DNA from: DASZIT01 sp963819695
GTDB taxonomy: Bacteria > Actinomycetota > Acidimicrobiia > Acidimicrobiales > RAAP-2
NCBI GenBank assembly: GCA_963819695.1
Contig: CAWFXD010000001.1
Coordinates: 620,001 to 684,000 of the forward strand
Length of the DNA stretch: 64,000 nt
Direction: 5' to 3'
Shown here: positions 44,034 through 53,573 of the stretch, piece by piece
Layout of the letters: each line of letters opens with the position of its first letter
Position numbering within the stretch: position 1 is the stretch's first letter
The notes under the pieces: generated by a model
What the model was told of the DNA's origin: nothing
The model's input: the letters and a program-made list of their open reading frames with translations, nothing else
Databases searched by the model: none
Translations under genes and position numbers: made by a program

Positions 44034-45097
44034 AGGGACTCCACTTCGCGGAGCGCCCGCTCGCCCAGCTTTCCTACGCTGGCGGCGAATTGGTCGACGC
44101 CGGACCGGTCACCGGCGGCGGCACCCCCCGCATAGCGGACGTACACACCTTGCAGAATACAGGCGAGCTTCCACAGACCGAATGCCATGTAGTAGGAAAC
44201 GCCGGAAACATCCAGCCCGGAGGCGCTGGCGTACCAGTCCAACAGGTCGCTCCGGGCCGCGAATCCGGGCATCGTGGTCGGCGCCACACCGGTCAGCGCC
44301 ACTTCCTTGTCCCCGGCCTCGGCCCAATAGACCATCAGCAATCCGAGGTCGGCGAGCGGGTCTCCCAGGGTGCAGATCTCCCAGTCGAGAATGGCGACCA
44401 CGTTCCCGTCGTCATCCAGCACGGTGTTGTCGAGCCGGTAGTCCCCGTGGACGATGGCGATGGTCTGCTGTTCGGGAATCTGCTTGGCCAGCAGTTCGTG
44501 GACCCGGTCGACGACCGCGGGCCCGGGAACGCCGTCCACGGTGGACTGGGCGAACTGCCCGTGCCACCGCTTGAGCTGTCGGGCGATGTACCCCTCGCGA
44601 CGCCCGAACTCGCCGAGGCCCACCGCATCGACATCCACGGTGTGGAGTTTGGCCAGGGTATCGATCAGGGAATGGCTGGCCCGGGCCCGACCGGCCTCGC
44701 TGAGCTCGGCGGCGGCCGCCTCGTCCCGGACGATGTGCCCCTCGACGAATGACATCAGGTAGAAGGGAGCGCCGTTCACCGATTCGTCGAGACACAACCC
44801 GAGGGTGCGGGGGACCGGGACATCGGTCGGGCCCAGGGCGCTGATGACGGTGTGCTCCCGCTTCATGTCGTGGGCGGTGGGGAGCACGTGGCTCACCGGG
44901 GGCCGCCGCAGCGCCATCGACCGACCGGTGGCGTCCACCACCCGGTAGGTGAGGTTGGAGCGTCCACCGGCGATGAGCTCGAAGGAGAACGGAGGTTTGG
45001 CGTCGGGCACGGTGGTGGCGATCCATGCCGACACCGCGGGGACGTCAATTCCCTCCACGACCTCGGCTTTGACTGGGTCGGCGGGCGCGGCACTCAT
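44030..45097 (-). CDS. aminoglycoside-phosphotransferase-fold kinase (ACAD10/11-type)
   Basis: 355 residues. GGRSNLTYRVVDATGRSMALRRPP is the N-lobe with the nucleotide-binding Lys/Arg region. The catalytic loop is IVHGDYRLDNTVLDDDGNVVAILDWEICTLGDPLADLG (HxDxxxxN and DWE). This subset is related to the kinase domain of human ACAD10/11, which prepares 4-hydroxy acyl-CoAs for dehydration. Here it is encoded with a PAC2 protein rather than an acyl-CoA dehydrogenase, so that role is only inferred. Confidence 0.85.
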   Translation of the reverse strand: MSAAPADPVKAEVVEGIDVPAVSAWIATTVPDAKPPFSFELIAGGRSNLTYRVVDATGRSMALRRPPVSHVLPTAHDMKREHTVISALGPTDVPVPRTLGLCLDESVNGAPFYLMSFVEGHIVRDEAAAAELSEAGRARASHSLIDTLAKLHTVDVDAVGLGEFGRREGYIARQLKRWHGQFAQSTVDGVPGPAVVDRVHELLAKQIPEQQTIAIVHGDYRLDNTVLDDDGNVVAILDWEICTLGDPLADLGLLMVYWAEAGDKEVALTGVAPTTMPGFAARSDLLDWYASASGLDVSGVSYYMAFGLWKLACILQGVYVRYAGGAAAGDRSGVDQFAASVGKLGERALREVESL

Positions 45098-45149
45098 GAC
45101 CAGACGCTACCCGCAGGAGGGACCGACTTCGATTTTGCCGCGTCCCGGT

Positions 45150-45881
45150 ATGGTCATGGCGATGATCGATGTCACCGATGCCACATTCGACCAGGAGGTG
45201 CTGGTCCGCTCCGCGGAAGTTCCGGTGGTGGTGGACCTTTGGGCCCCCTGGTGCGAGCCCTGCAAGACCCTGGGCCCGATCATCGAACGGGTGGTGGACG
45301 CCACCGGGGGCGCCGTGGCCCTGGCCAAGGTAAATGTTGACGAGAACCCGGCTATCTCGGGCAGCTTCCAGGTCCAATCGATCCCGGCGGTCTTCGCCAT
45401 CAAGGACCGGGCCGTGGTCAACAGCTTCATCGGGGCCTTACCCGAGGCAGCGGTGACCGAGTTCGTCACCGGTCTGTTGGCGGCACCGTCCGAAGTGGAC
45501 CAGCTGGTGGCCGAGGGGATCGCCGCCGGCTCCGAGGAGCTGCTGCGCCAGGCGCTCGAGCTCCAGCCCGATCATGCCAGCGCCATCACCGGTCTGGCCG
45601 GCCTGCTCATCGCCAAGGGCGACACCGACGATGCCATCGCCCTCCTCGGCCGGATCCCGGAGACGGCGGAGATCCGCCGGTTGCTGGCCGAGGCCCGGTT
45701 GGCCTCCCGCCAAGTGGACGTGTCCGACGTGGGGGTCGACGAGCTGCTCTCCGGACTGCTCGATCGGGTGAAAGAGGACCCCGATGCCCGACAGGAGTTC
45801 GTCGACCTGCTGGAGACCCTGGGCCCCGAGGACCCCCGGACCTCCAACTACCGCAAGGCGTTGGCGGCCCGGCTGTTCTGA
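45150..45881 (+). CDS. thioredoxin-TPR protein (YbbN/CnoX-like)
   Basis: 243 residues from ATG 45150; ATG 45156 and 45162 are close alternatives. An N-terminal thioredoxin domain with VVVDLWAPWCEPCKTLGPI (WCEPC active site) and cis-Pro IPAVF is followed by about 120 residues of TPR-like helices (EELLRQALELQPDHASAI). This architecture is that of YbbN/CnoX, a redox-related co-chaperone. A typical member keeps the WCxPC site, as seen here. It lies five bases upstream of the FolP2-like gene. Confidence 0.88.
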   Translation: MVMAMIDVTDATFDQEVLVRSAEVPVVVDLWAPWCEPCKTLGPIIERVVDATGGAVALAKVNVDENPAISGSFQVQSIPAVFAIKDRAVVNSFIGALPEAAVTEFVTGLLAAPSEVDQLVAEGIAAGSEELLRQALELQPDHASAITGLAGLLIAKGDTDDAIALLGRIPETAEIRRLLAEARLASRQVDVSDVGVDELLSGLLDRVKEDPDARQEFVDLLETLGPEDPRTSNYRKALAARLF

Positions 45882-45886
45882 CGCGG

Positions 45887-46772
45887 ATGGGGACGGCGGC
45901 GGAAGGTAGCGTCACGGGCGTGCGCGCCGCCACCGTTTCGCTGGGCGATCAGAAATTCGACATCACCGACCGGGCCCTGGTGATGGGCATCCTCAACCGC
46001 ACCCCCGACTCGTTCTTCGACAAGGGAGCCACCTTTGCGCTGGACGATCTGGTCCGGAGGGCGGAGCGGTTGGTGGAGGACGGCGCCGATCTGCTCGACA
46101 TCGGTGGGGTGAAGGCGGGCCCGGGTCCCGAAGTCACCGAGGCCGAGGAGCTCGACCGGGTCATTCCGGCCATTCAGGCGATCCACGCCCGGTTCGCCAT
46201 CCCGTTGTCGGTCGACACCTGGCGAGCGTCGGTGGCCAAGGAGGCCTACGCCGCCGGAGCCGTTGTCGGCAATGACATCAGTGGGTTCGGCGACCCGGAG
46301 TACCTGAGGATGGCGGCCGACGCCGGCGCCACCGTGGTGGCCACCCACATCCGGCTGGCCCCCCGGGTACCGGATCCGGAGCCGGTCTACGACGACGTGG
46401 TCGAGGCGGTCCGGGCATTCCTGCTGGAGCGGGCGGACCGGGCCCAGGAGTGCGGACTCGACGCCCGATCGGATCGTCTTGGATGCCGGGCTCGACCTCG
46501 GGAAGACCGCGTGGCAATCGCTCACCCTGTTGCGGGCCTCGGACCAGCTGGCATCGCTCGGCTACCCGCTGCTGCTCTCGGCGTCCAACAAGACCTTCCT
46601 GGGGGTGACGCTCGCCCTGGAGATCGGGGACCGCGGCGAAGCGTCGCTGGCCGCCACCGCCCTGGGGGTGACCCTCGGCTGCCGCATCGTCCGGGTGCAC
46701 GACGTCGCCGGGAACCGTCAGGCGTGTGACGCGCTGGAAGCCATCTTCCGGACCGGCCGGCCCGACCGATGA
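45887..46772 (+). pseudogene. dihydropteroate synthase family, FolP2-like, frameshifted
   Basis: About 290 residues when repaired. The N-terminal core is LVMGILNRTPDSFFDKGATF, the FolP2 variant rather than FolP1's NVTPDSF. DGADLLDIGGVKAGPGPEV and PLSVDTWRASV follow. Near 46463 one base is gained, and conserved sequence resumes in another frame as DRIVLDAGLDLGKTAWQSLTLL (dihydropteroate-binding loop equivalent), SNKTFLG and TLGCRIVRVHDVAGN. FolP2 proteins are said not to make folate and sit in sugar-related or house-keeping operons. Frame break may be real or an assembly indel. Confidence 0.8.
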
Positions 46773-47773
46773 GCTCGACGACCGCCACCGAGATCCGGGT
46801 CGTGTACCTGGTGAAGGGGGACGACCCCTCCCTGGTGGCCCAGGAGGCCCACCGGCTGGTGGCGAGCCTGGTCGACGGAGGTGACCCCACCTTGATGGTC
46901 GAGGAGTTCGGCGGGCCGTCCGCGGACGATCTGGACATCGGCGCCCTGATCGACGCCTGCACGACCCCGCCGTTTCTGGTGGAACGCCGGGTGGTGGTCC
47001 TCCGGGATGCCGGACAACTGTCGCCGACCGACGGCAAGCGACTGGTGACCTATCTCGAGGATCCGCTCCCGACCACTGCGTTGGTGCTGGTGGGTGGCGG
47101 CGGGGTCATCCCGGCGGCGCTGACCAAGCGGGTAGGTGCGTTGGGCGAGGTGGTGGACACCGCGATCGGGAGGGGCAGGGCCAAGGCGCAGTGGTTGGAG
47201 ACCCATCTCAAGGACGCCCCGGTCAGGCTCGACCGGGCGGCGACCGCCCGCGTCGCCGAGCATCTCGGTGAGGACATGGGCCGCCTGTCCGGGTTGCTCG
47301 GATCCCTGGCTTCTGCCTACGGCGAGGGCACCGCGGTGTCACTCGGTGACCTCGAGCCGTTTCTGGGGGAGGCGGGATCGGTCCTGCCCTGGGACCTCAC
47401 CGATGCCCTGGATGTCGGGGAAACCGCCAAGGCGCTCGGGGTGCTGCACCGGATGCTCTCGGCCCCGGGAGGCCATCCGCTGGTGGTGATGAGCATCCTG
47501 CACCGTCACTTCCGGGCGATGTTGCGGTTGGACGGCTCGGGTATCACGTCTCCGGAGGAGGGCGCGGCGGCCCTCGGCGTCCAGAGTCCGTTCATGGCCA
47601 AGAAGGCGTTGGCCCAGGGCCGACGGTTGGGCACGCCCGGCATCGCCCGGGCCGTGGAGTTGCTGGCCGACGCCGACCTCGACCTTCGCGGCGCCACCGC
47701 GCTGTCGGGTGAGTTGGTGCTGGAAGTGCTGGTGGCCCGGTTGTGCCGGCTGGTGCGCCGGCCGAGGGGCTGA
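46769..47773 (+). CDS. holA: DNA polymerase III delta subunit
   Basis: 334 residues. Clamp-loader subunit that opens the beta clamp. The N-terminal AAA-like part has VVYLVKGDDPSLVAQEAHRLV and PPFLVERRVVVLRDAGQL; the middle lid (LEDPLPTTALVLVGGG) and the C-terminal HolA domain (EMG-like DMGRLSGLLGSLASAYG; GHPLVVMSILHRHFRAMLRL; GATALSGELVLEVLVARLCRL) follow. The start overlaps the FolP2-like stop as ATGA. Confidence 0.9.
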   Translation: MSSTTATEIRVVYLVKGDDPSLVAQEAHRLVASLVDGGDPTLMVEEFGGPSADDLDIGALIDACTTPPFLVERRVVVLRDAGQLSPTDGKRLVTYLEDPLPTTALVLVGGGGVIPAALTKRVGALGEVVDTAIGRGRAKAQWLETHLKDAPVRLDRAATARVAEHLGEDMGRLSGLLGSLASAYGEGTAVSLGDLEPFLGEAGSVLPWDLTDALDVGETAKALGVLHRMLSAPGGHPLVVMSILHRHFRAMLRLDGSGITSPEEGAAALGVQSPFMAKKALAQGRRLGTPGIARAVELLADADLDLRGATALSGELVLEVLVARLCRLVRRPRG

Positions 47774-48031
47774 GCCGGTCGCTACCGTTGGAGACCTGCA
47801 CCACACATTGACTTCGTCTCGTCTTCCCAAGCTCCAATCCGTGCCGGAAGCGGGTAGCCGGTGCCAAGGAAGGCCCCGAGTGGGTCGACCGGGCATGGAT
47901 TCACACCTTTGCCGGGGCGGCGGGCGGATGGTTTGGTTGAATGAGTTCGCGGGACCGGCAACGTCCAACTGTATGAACCGTTGAGGTGCACTCAGCCGTG
48001 CAGGTGTAGACCGACAGAGAGGACTGGAACA

Positions 48032-48550
48032 ATGTCAGAGGAACGCAAGCCGGTTGAAGTGTCACGCAGAATCGAAGCACCGGCTGCCCCCATCTTTGAA
48101 ATCCTGACGAATCCGCAACGTCACATGGATTTCGACGGGTCCGACATGCTCCGGGGGGCCATCGCCGACCGTCCTATCTCCGGCGTGGGCGACACCTTCA
48201 CCATGAAGATGCATCGGCTCGGAGACGACTACCTCATGCTCAACTATGTGGTGGAGTTCGAGCCAGATCGGCGCATATTTTGGGAACCGGCCCCCGGAGA
48301 CCCTTCGCGGGCTGAGGGGGATGATCCATCCAAAGTCGGCATTCCGGCGGGCTACCGCTGGGGCTACATCCTCACTCCGGACGGTGACGACGCCACCGTC
48401 GTCACGGAGGTATTTGACTCTGGCACGGTGACAGAAGAGGTCCGTCAATCCCTGATGCGCGATGGCGGGGCGTGGATCAACGGGAACAATTCGGTGCTTG
48501 AGTCCATGACGGCCAGCCTGGAGAGGCTCGAGAAGATCATTACCGACTAG
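48032..48550 (+). CDS. SRPBCC (START/Bet v 1-like) domain protein
   Basis: 172 residues. VEVSRRIEAPAAPIFEILTNPQRHMDFDGSDM is the N-terminal strand-helix of the SRPBCC fold. The C-terminal long helix is MRDGGAWINGNNSVLESMTASLERL. ATG 48032 follows AGAGAGGA. Such proteins bind hydrophobic ligands or act as polyketide cyclase-like enzymes; no specific role can be stated. Confidence 0.82.
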   Translation: MSEERKPVEVSRRIEAPAAPIFEILTNPQRHMDFDGSDMLRGAIADRPISGVGDTFTMKMHRLGDDYLMLNYVVEFEPDRRIFWEPAPGDPSRAEGDDPSKVGIPAGYRWGYILTPDGDDATVVTEVFDSGTVTEEVRQSLMRDGGAWINGNNSVLESMTASLERLEKIITD

Positions 48551-48645
48551 GACCGCGGCCCGAGCCGCTGGTGGTCGGCCTCTAGGACATTCCGGGAGGC
48601 GGACCCCCTGTCCCGGTAGGCCAGACTCGTGTGGCAGAGAAGCCC

Positions 48646-49086
48646 CTATCGCTCGGCGGCAGGATCCTCGACCGGGGTCGGCCACGGGTCGTCCAGAACT
48701 CCAAGCTGGATGAAGAGACCAAGTTTGTCGGCTCCTATCCATTCGCTGACGACCTTGTCGTCCTCGAAGTGCATGATGTCAACAACCCACTCCTCAACTG
48801 CCCGACCGGTCGGAGACCGTCCCAGATACCCTCCTGTGTCGGCCCCTCGGAATGTCATCCTCAGCACCACTGTGTCACCGGCCACGATGAGTTCCTCGAC
48901 GTCCAGGTGCAGGTCAGGGAAGGCATGGTGGTACCGGCGGATGGGCTCGACCCTGGCGGACGGACCGGTCCCGAACGGATTGACGTAGCTCTCGGCGTAC
49001 AGATCGGAGGTGGCTTCGTACCGTCGCTCGTTCCAGACCTGCTCAACGAAGTCCCGCACCTTCATCTCGCGTTCGGCCACATCCAT
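48646..49086 (-). CDS. SnoaL-like ester cyclase family protein
   Basis: 146 residues from ATG 49086 (GTG 49107 adds seven). VRDFVEQVWNERRYEATSDLYAESYVNPFG and YHHAFPDLHLDVEELIVAGDTVVLRMTFRGADTG are typical of the SnoaL polyketide-cyclase family, with HAFPDLH as the usual substrate-pocket motif. Single domain, cytoplasmic. Convergent with the SRPBCC gene. Confidence 0.8.
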   Translation of the reverse strand: MDVAEREMKVRDFVEQVWNERRYEATSDLYAESYVNPFGTGPSARVEPIRRYHHAFPDLHLDVEELIVAGDTVVLRMTFRGADTGGYLGRSPTGRAVEEWVVDIMHFEDDKVVSEWIGADKLGLFIQLGVLDDPWPTPVEDPAAER

Positions 49087-49207
49087 TCGCCGCCCCAATC
49101 CGTTCACCGCTCGAATCGTGGAGCATCCTAAGTCTGCATCGGGGTAGGGAGTGTGGCTCCGCTGGGTGCCTCCCTATCGCTGGTTGGGTGGAGCAGAAGG
49201 GCGTCGG

Positions 49208-49513
49208 CTATGCCGGACGGAGCGAGAGCGCCAGGCGGGGCGCGACGAAAGACACGAGAAAGATCGGCAAGAACCGTTTTCCGGTAGATCGGAAGGCGAC
49301 GACCTGGCCGTCGGCCGCATCGAAGGTCAGAGTACGGCTCGAGTTTCGGCCGTTGCGGACCTGCAGGGTGTGATCTCCAGCTTCGATTGGTATCTCGATC
49401 GTGTCGTTCATTTCGACCGACCCGGCACGCTCACCGTCGACCACCACATCGTACGTGCCACGACGGACTTCGGCTCCGATCGCCTTGTGTGTCAACTTGA
49501 GAGTTGCTGACAT
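49208..49513 (-). CDS. conserved PEGA-like small actinobacterial protein
   Basis: 101 residues starting MSATLKLTHKAIGAEVRRGTY. Mostly beta strands (YDVVVDGERAGSVEMNDTIEIPI; GDHTLQVRNGRNSSRTLTFD), like PEGA-type carboxypeptidase-regulatory folds. The C-terminal 25 residues include a short hydrophobic stretch (FLPIFLVSFV). The type is common in actinobacteria but has no assigned function. Confidence 0.65.
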   Translation of the reverse strand: MSATLKLTHKAIGAEVRRGTYDVVVDGERAGSVEMNDTIEIPIEAGDHTLQVRNGRNSSRTLTFDAADGQVVAFRSTGKRFLPIFLVSFVAPRLALSLRPA

Positions 49514-49899
49514 CTTCCGCCTCCATGTCTGTTGGACCTCGGGGTTGTTCGCCGAGGCTCCGGGGTTCGATCTTCAGAGCCACGCTCCCGCAGGCGAATA
49601 GGTCGGCAAGGAGCACGGCAGCAGCGACTCGGCACGTCCGGGCCAGTGGGACGGGCTAGGTCGTCCACATGGAACTCTCACTGTCGAACGTAGATGAACC
49701 CAAGCTACTCCCAATGGTGCACTCGATCCTGCGGGATCTCTCGACTTGGCCCACGGAACGGATCGTGAGTGGGAAAGTTCGACTCCTCAGGCCGCGGAGT
49801 CATTCCACGGCGACCAGCAAACCAGGAAGATGTGCGGCCTGCTGCTGGGGGGTCTGGGTATCCCATACCGCCGGTTCGGTGGCCAAGTATCCAGCCCGG
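49514..49899. other. 386-base gap with no recognised gene
   Basis: Two overlapping + strand frames start at 49669 and 49746, but both have poor coding character and neither matches a family I know. No terminator or RNA is recognisable. Confidence 0.4.
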
Positions 49900-50664
49900 C
49901 TACGCGTAGGTCCGCACCAAGGCCAGGACACCGGCAACATCAGGTCCTTCTCCAGCCAGCGCGGTTGCCGCTGGATCGATTCGCCTCGCGGCGACCGCAC
50001 AAAGGTCGACGGCTGAACCGCTGATCGTTGTCACCTCGGGTTCGTCGGGGACGAACTCCCATGGTTCGCCAGATGGTCCGATGAGGCGAAACGCCACTGG
50101 ACCGGTCAAGGTGAGTCCAGACGAGTGGAACGCATAGGGCAGTGTTCGCCACGCCAGCCGAGCGATGAGTTTCAACCGGTCGGTGGGGACCAAGTCCACC
50201 CCGATGGCGTCAGCGATGTCCTGGGTGTGGATCCACGTTTCAGACATCCGGGTGGTCGCGAGCGTCCGAGCCGACAGATTCCCTGCTACCCAGGGGACCC
50301 GAGTCGAAAGATCCATACCACCGAGGGTGGCGACTAAGCCAGCCGCGGCGGCCTTCCACCGATTCAATACATCCTCGAACGGAGCACCTCGTTCACGCTC
50401 GACCATCCCAGCCACGCTCTCGTCGACAGAGGTTCCGCCTCCCCATCCGCTCGTATTGTCCACGGCGATGGCGCCGAACTCGTCGGTGAGGCTTGCGATT
50501 GCCATTTCGTCTGATTGAGCAAGGTGGAGGAGGACATCAGCCACGGACCAACCAATGCACCGGGTCGCTCGGTCAGCTTCGGCAATCGTGACACCGTCCA
50601 GGACGACCGCCGTTTCGGCCTGCTGATCGGCGAGAGCCTTCACCACGGGGTCCACGTCGGCCAA
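49900..50664 (-). CDS. maleylpyruvate isomerase-family (mycothiol-dependent, DinB-like) protein
   Basis: 254 residues. N-terminal four-helix bundle of the MDMPI/DinB superfamily: ATRCIGWSVADVLLHLAQSDEMAI (the conserved HL pair with the W) and WIHTQDIADAIG, in which the His residues would form a metal site. The C-terminal ~70 residues form a small alpha/beta lid (LTGPVAFRLIGPSGEPWEF). Such proteins use mycothiol; the substrate here is unknown. Confidence 0.82.
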   Translation of the reverse strand: MADVDPVVKALADQQAETAVVLDGVTIAEADRATRCIGWSVADVLLHLAQSDEMAIASLTDEFGAIAVDNTSGWGGGTSVDESVAGMVERERGAPFEDVLNRWKAAAAGLVATLGGMDLSTRVPWVAGNLSARTLATTRMSETWIHTQDIADAIGVDLVPTDRLKLIARLAWRTLPYAFHSSGLTLTGPVAFRLIGPSGEPWEFVPDEPEVTTISGSAVDLCAVAARRIDPAATALAGEGPDVAGVLALVRTYA

Positions 50665-50901
50665 GCCTAGATCGATCGTCGAGAATACGGCACCCCTCCC
50701 TCGAACGCCGATTAGCGGGCATGCACGGCCGCATGGTCAACGTTCGAACCACTGAGCAGGTTGTCGAACCCAACTCCAGCACCAGTCGGGGGCGGCGTGG
50801 CTCCCGAGCACCTACCGGTCAGGGTCGGGGAGGACGAACACACCGTCAGCGTCGAGGAGCACGGCGAAGGGAGCGTTGTCTATGGGGGCCACGTCCAGAA
50901 C

Positions 50902-52269
50902 CTACCGGGACACGGCCCCGGCGCCAGCTTGCACATGTCTCACTCGATGGTGGACTAAGGCTCGGAAGACCTTGCGGTGTACGGGCTGGAGGATCTTCCA
51001 ATAGGCGAAACCCGGAACTCCCCGTGGGCGAAATGCCCCCACCTGAACAAGCGCACGCGGGTCGCCCTGGTAGCCGAACCAGGCTTCTCCGAAGAACCAG
51101 GAAGTGGCCCGCAATACCAGCACCCCAGGGGCGCGTCGCGTCACGTCCCACCAGTCGACCGTCTGGCCCTCGAGGAGCGCAGGCGGGCGGCTGAGGGTCC
51201 ATCGTTCCCCGACGAGACGACCGAGCATGGCTCGCACCTTCCAGGCGAACGGGAGGCCGTACCAGTCATAGCTGCCACCCATGCGGTCGAGGTCCGCATC
51301 GAGCCGCAGAGACGTTTGGTCAGAAAGAGGCGCCGATACACGGACGGTGTAGACACCATCGGAGAGCCCGCTTTCGCGACTCAAGAGGTCGTGATCGAGA
51401 GCTTTCGCCTGGTCATCCAGGGCGGCCGAAAGCGCGTCCGCCAACCCCACCGGTTGGATGGCAAAGGCATCGTCGGTTCGCGCTCGGTCGTGGACGACCA
51501 CCTCGGTCACAAGGCTCTCGATGAGTGCGTGACTGACCCGGCGATCGACCGGCGTGACCAGATCCAACCAGTATGACGACAGTCGCGGGGTGAGATACGG
51601 GAGGTCGACGATGCTTCGATGGCGAAGACCACGGGCGGTTGCGTAGGCGCCGATCATCTCCCGGTACGAGGTGACCTCAGCACCCCCAATCTCATAGATC
51701 CCCGGCTCTACCTCGAGTGCCCGCATCAAATAGCGGACCACGTCGGCAGAGGCGATCGGTTGGATTCTCGTGCGGACCCAGCGTGGGCAGACCATGAACG
51801 GAAGCCGCTCAGTGAGGTACCTGAGCATCTCGAAGGAGATACTCCCCGCCCCCAAGACGACCGCAGCTCGCAGCTCGACGACCGGGACGTGCACGATGGC
51901 GAGCGCGACACCTACCTCCTGGCGGCTCGACAGATGCTCGGACTCCGGTTCATCTCCGAGGCCCCCGAGATAGACGATGCGTCCGACGCCGGCGGTTGCC
52001 GCCTGTCGGCCAAAGTGTTCGGCCAGCTGGCGGTCGCGAGTGCGGAAGTCCCCAGCGCTCAGCGAATGCACAAGGTAAAAGGCGCTCTCGCATCCCGTTA
52101 AGGCGTCGAACAGCGCGGTCCCGTCCGCCACATCGACGGCGCGCCCTTCAACACCGGGGATCTCGGGACGGTGTCTTGAGAGGCCGATGACTTCGTGACC
52201 TGCCGCGACGAGCTCCACGGAGAGCGCCCGGCCCACGAAGCCGCTGGCTCCCATCACCGCGATTCGCAT
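50902..52269 (-). CDS. NAD(P)-binding protein with DUF2867 domain
   Basis: 455 residues from ATG 52269. The N-terminal Rossmann domain begins IAVMGASGFVGRALSVELVAAGHEVIGLSR and runs to ~residue 290, atypical SDR type (YGxE-like SDR with YLVHSLS). The C-terminal ~160 residues are a DUF2867 domain (YDWYGLPFAWKVRAMLG, VDWWDVTRRAPGVLVLRATS, FGEAWFGYQ). Found in many actinobacteria as a fusion; function unknown. The upstream Met codon is in a weaker context. Confidence 0.85.
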   Translation of the reverse strand: MRIAVMGASGFVGRALSVELVAAGHEVIGLSRHRPEIPGVEGRAVDVADGTALFDALTGCESAFYLVHSLSAGDFRTRDRQLAEHFGRQAATAGVGRIVYLGGLGDEPESEHLSSRQEVGVALAIVHVPVVELRAAVVLGAGSISFEMLRYLTERLPFMVCPRWVRTRIQPIASADVVRYLMRALEVEPGIYEIGGAEVTSYREMIGAYATARGLRHRSIVDLPYLTPRLSSYWLDLVTPVDRRVSHALIESLVTEVVVHDRARTDDAFAIQPVGLADALSAALDDQAKALDHDLLSRESGLSDGVYTVRVSAPLSDQTSLRLDADLDRMGGSYDWYGLPFAWKVRAMLGRLVGERWTLSRPPALLEGQTVDWWDVTRRAPGVLVLRATSWFFGEAWFGYQGDPRALVQVGAFRPRGVPGFAYWKILQPVHRKVFRALVHHRVRHVQAGAGAVSR

Positions 52270-52470
52270 CGCCCCACCATGCACCAAGACCAGACAAGAA
52301 GGCGAGCGGCGTCATTCGTTTCCCGAAATCCGTAGGGCGGACGGTGCCGGGGACGGCAAGCAGATCAATGCCCCATGATGATTGCGATCCCGCCGCCCAA
52401 GCCCTCCGCGGAGGATGCTCCCTGAACACCGGTTTAGAGTTGAGCGCATTCCCATCAGTGCGGACATACC

Positions 52471-52620
52471 GTGAGCATCGACGACGAAGGCCGTGCTCCC
52501 ATCTGCCCGTTTTGCGGGGTGACTGCACTACCGGGTGACGCAGGGCACGTTCTCGACCCGCGCTTCATCTGTGAGAATCCCGACTGCGAAGCTTTCGGCG
52601 AGGTGATCGAGGCCGGTTAG
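52471..52620 (+). CDS. 49-residue zinc-ribbon protein
   Basis: GTG 52471 to TAG 52618-52620. The protein carries CPFC near residue 12 and CENPDC near residue 35 (two Cys pairs 20 residues apart), a likely zinc ribbon, with no other domain. The codon third positions are typical of a coding region. A stand-alone small regulator or adapter is possible; it is too short for most automated calls and may be missed. Confidence 0.6.
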   Translation: MSIDDEGRAPICPFCGVTALPGDAGHVLDPRFICENPDCEAFGEVIEAG

Positions 52621-52745
52621 ATCATTCCGTCCATGCCTCATGCCGCTGGCTCAGTGACCCAGTCCGGCACTCGGGTATTGCCGTGCGTGGACGTTGCCGT
52701 CCGGTGGGGAGCCTCGTGAGCCTCCGGTGAGGAGTTGTGGGTCCC

Positions 52746-53573
52746 TCAGAGACCGACCAGGAATCGGGTGACCCGGTCGCGCAATACGGAAGGGAGAAAC
52801 GGTTGGGCCGCGGCGATCATCTGGGCATCGCGTCCCACCAGGTAGCGGGCATGCGGCGCCCTCGCAGTGAGGGCTCTTGCGATTACCTTGGCCGCGCCCT
52901 CCGGCTCTCCCATGAATCTCATGAACGGACCGAGAAGCATCTGAATCCGATGGTAGGCAGCCTCGTAGCCCGAATCCTGTCGTCGTGAGACGTCAGATTC
53001 GAACTCCTCCCAGATGCCTGTCTTGAAACCGCCAGGCTCGATGAGGACAACCGAGATGCCGTCGCGGGCGACTTCCAACCGCAACGCATCCGAGGCGGCT
53101 TCGAGAGCATGTTTGGAGGCCTGGTACCAACCGGAGAACGGGGTGGTCGTCAGACCGTAGATGGATGAGACATTGACAATTCGGCCGTCTCGGACGGACC
53201 GCATATGGGGCAGAGCCAAACGAGCCAGACGCATCGGCGCCACCACCATTGTCTCGAGTTGCCGACGCACGTCGTCATCGCTGACATCCTCGATGGCGCC
53301 TACCCCGGAGTAGCCAGCATTGTTCACAATGGCCCACGGGCGGACTTGGTCCACTACCTCGGCACATCGCATTTCGTCCGTTACGTCGAGCATCACGGTC
53401 TGGACAGAGACGCCGGCTGCTTCCGCGGCAGCCGCGACCGTGGCTGCCTTGGACTCGGATCGCACCGTGCCAACCGAACGAAATCCCAGCGTGGCGAGTT
53501 TCACGACTGTCGCTAAACCGATTCCCGAGTTTGCTCCTGTCGTGAGTACCACTTTTGCGTCCGGATCCGTCAT
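52746..53573 (-). CDS. short-chain dehydrogenase/reductase
   Basis: 275 residues. The cofactor motif is TTGANSGIG at residues 10-18, the second is NNAGYSGVG, and the active site has Ser (IVNVSSIYG) and Tyr-Lys (WYQASKHAL). The preceding 'D at LDVTDE' and the extended C terminus match classical SDRs that act on steroids, sugars or lipids. Substrate unknown. Stands alone in minus orientation. Confidence 0.9.
   Translation of the reverse strand: MTDPDAKVVLTTGANSGIGLATVVKLATLGFRSVGTVRSESKAATVAAAAEAAGVSVQTVMLDVTDEMRCAEVVDQVRPWAIVNNAGYSGVGAIEDVSDDDVRRQLETMVVAPMRLARLALPHMRSVRDGRIVNVSSIYGLTTTPFSGWYQASKHALEAASDALRLEVARDGISVVLIEPGGFKTGIWEEFESDVSRRQDSGYEAAYHRIQMLLGPFMRFMGEPEGAAKVIARALTARAPHARYLVGRDAQMIAAAQPFLPSVLRDRVTRFLVGL

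Noticed and set aside
49669..50024. Two overlapping + strand ORFs of 92-115 residues
   Set aside because: Poor coding character, no family match, and they run antisense into the maleylpyruvate isomerase gene.
50761..50958. 65-residue + strand ORF between the isomerase and DUF2867 genes
   Set aside because: Gly/His/Val-rich with no ribosome-binding site and no similarity that I recognise; likely spurious.
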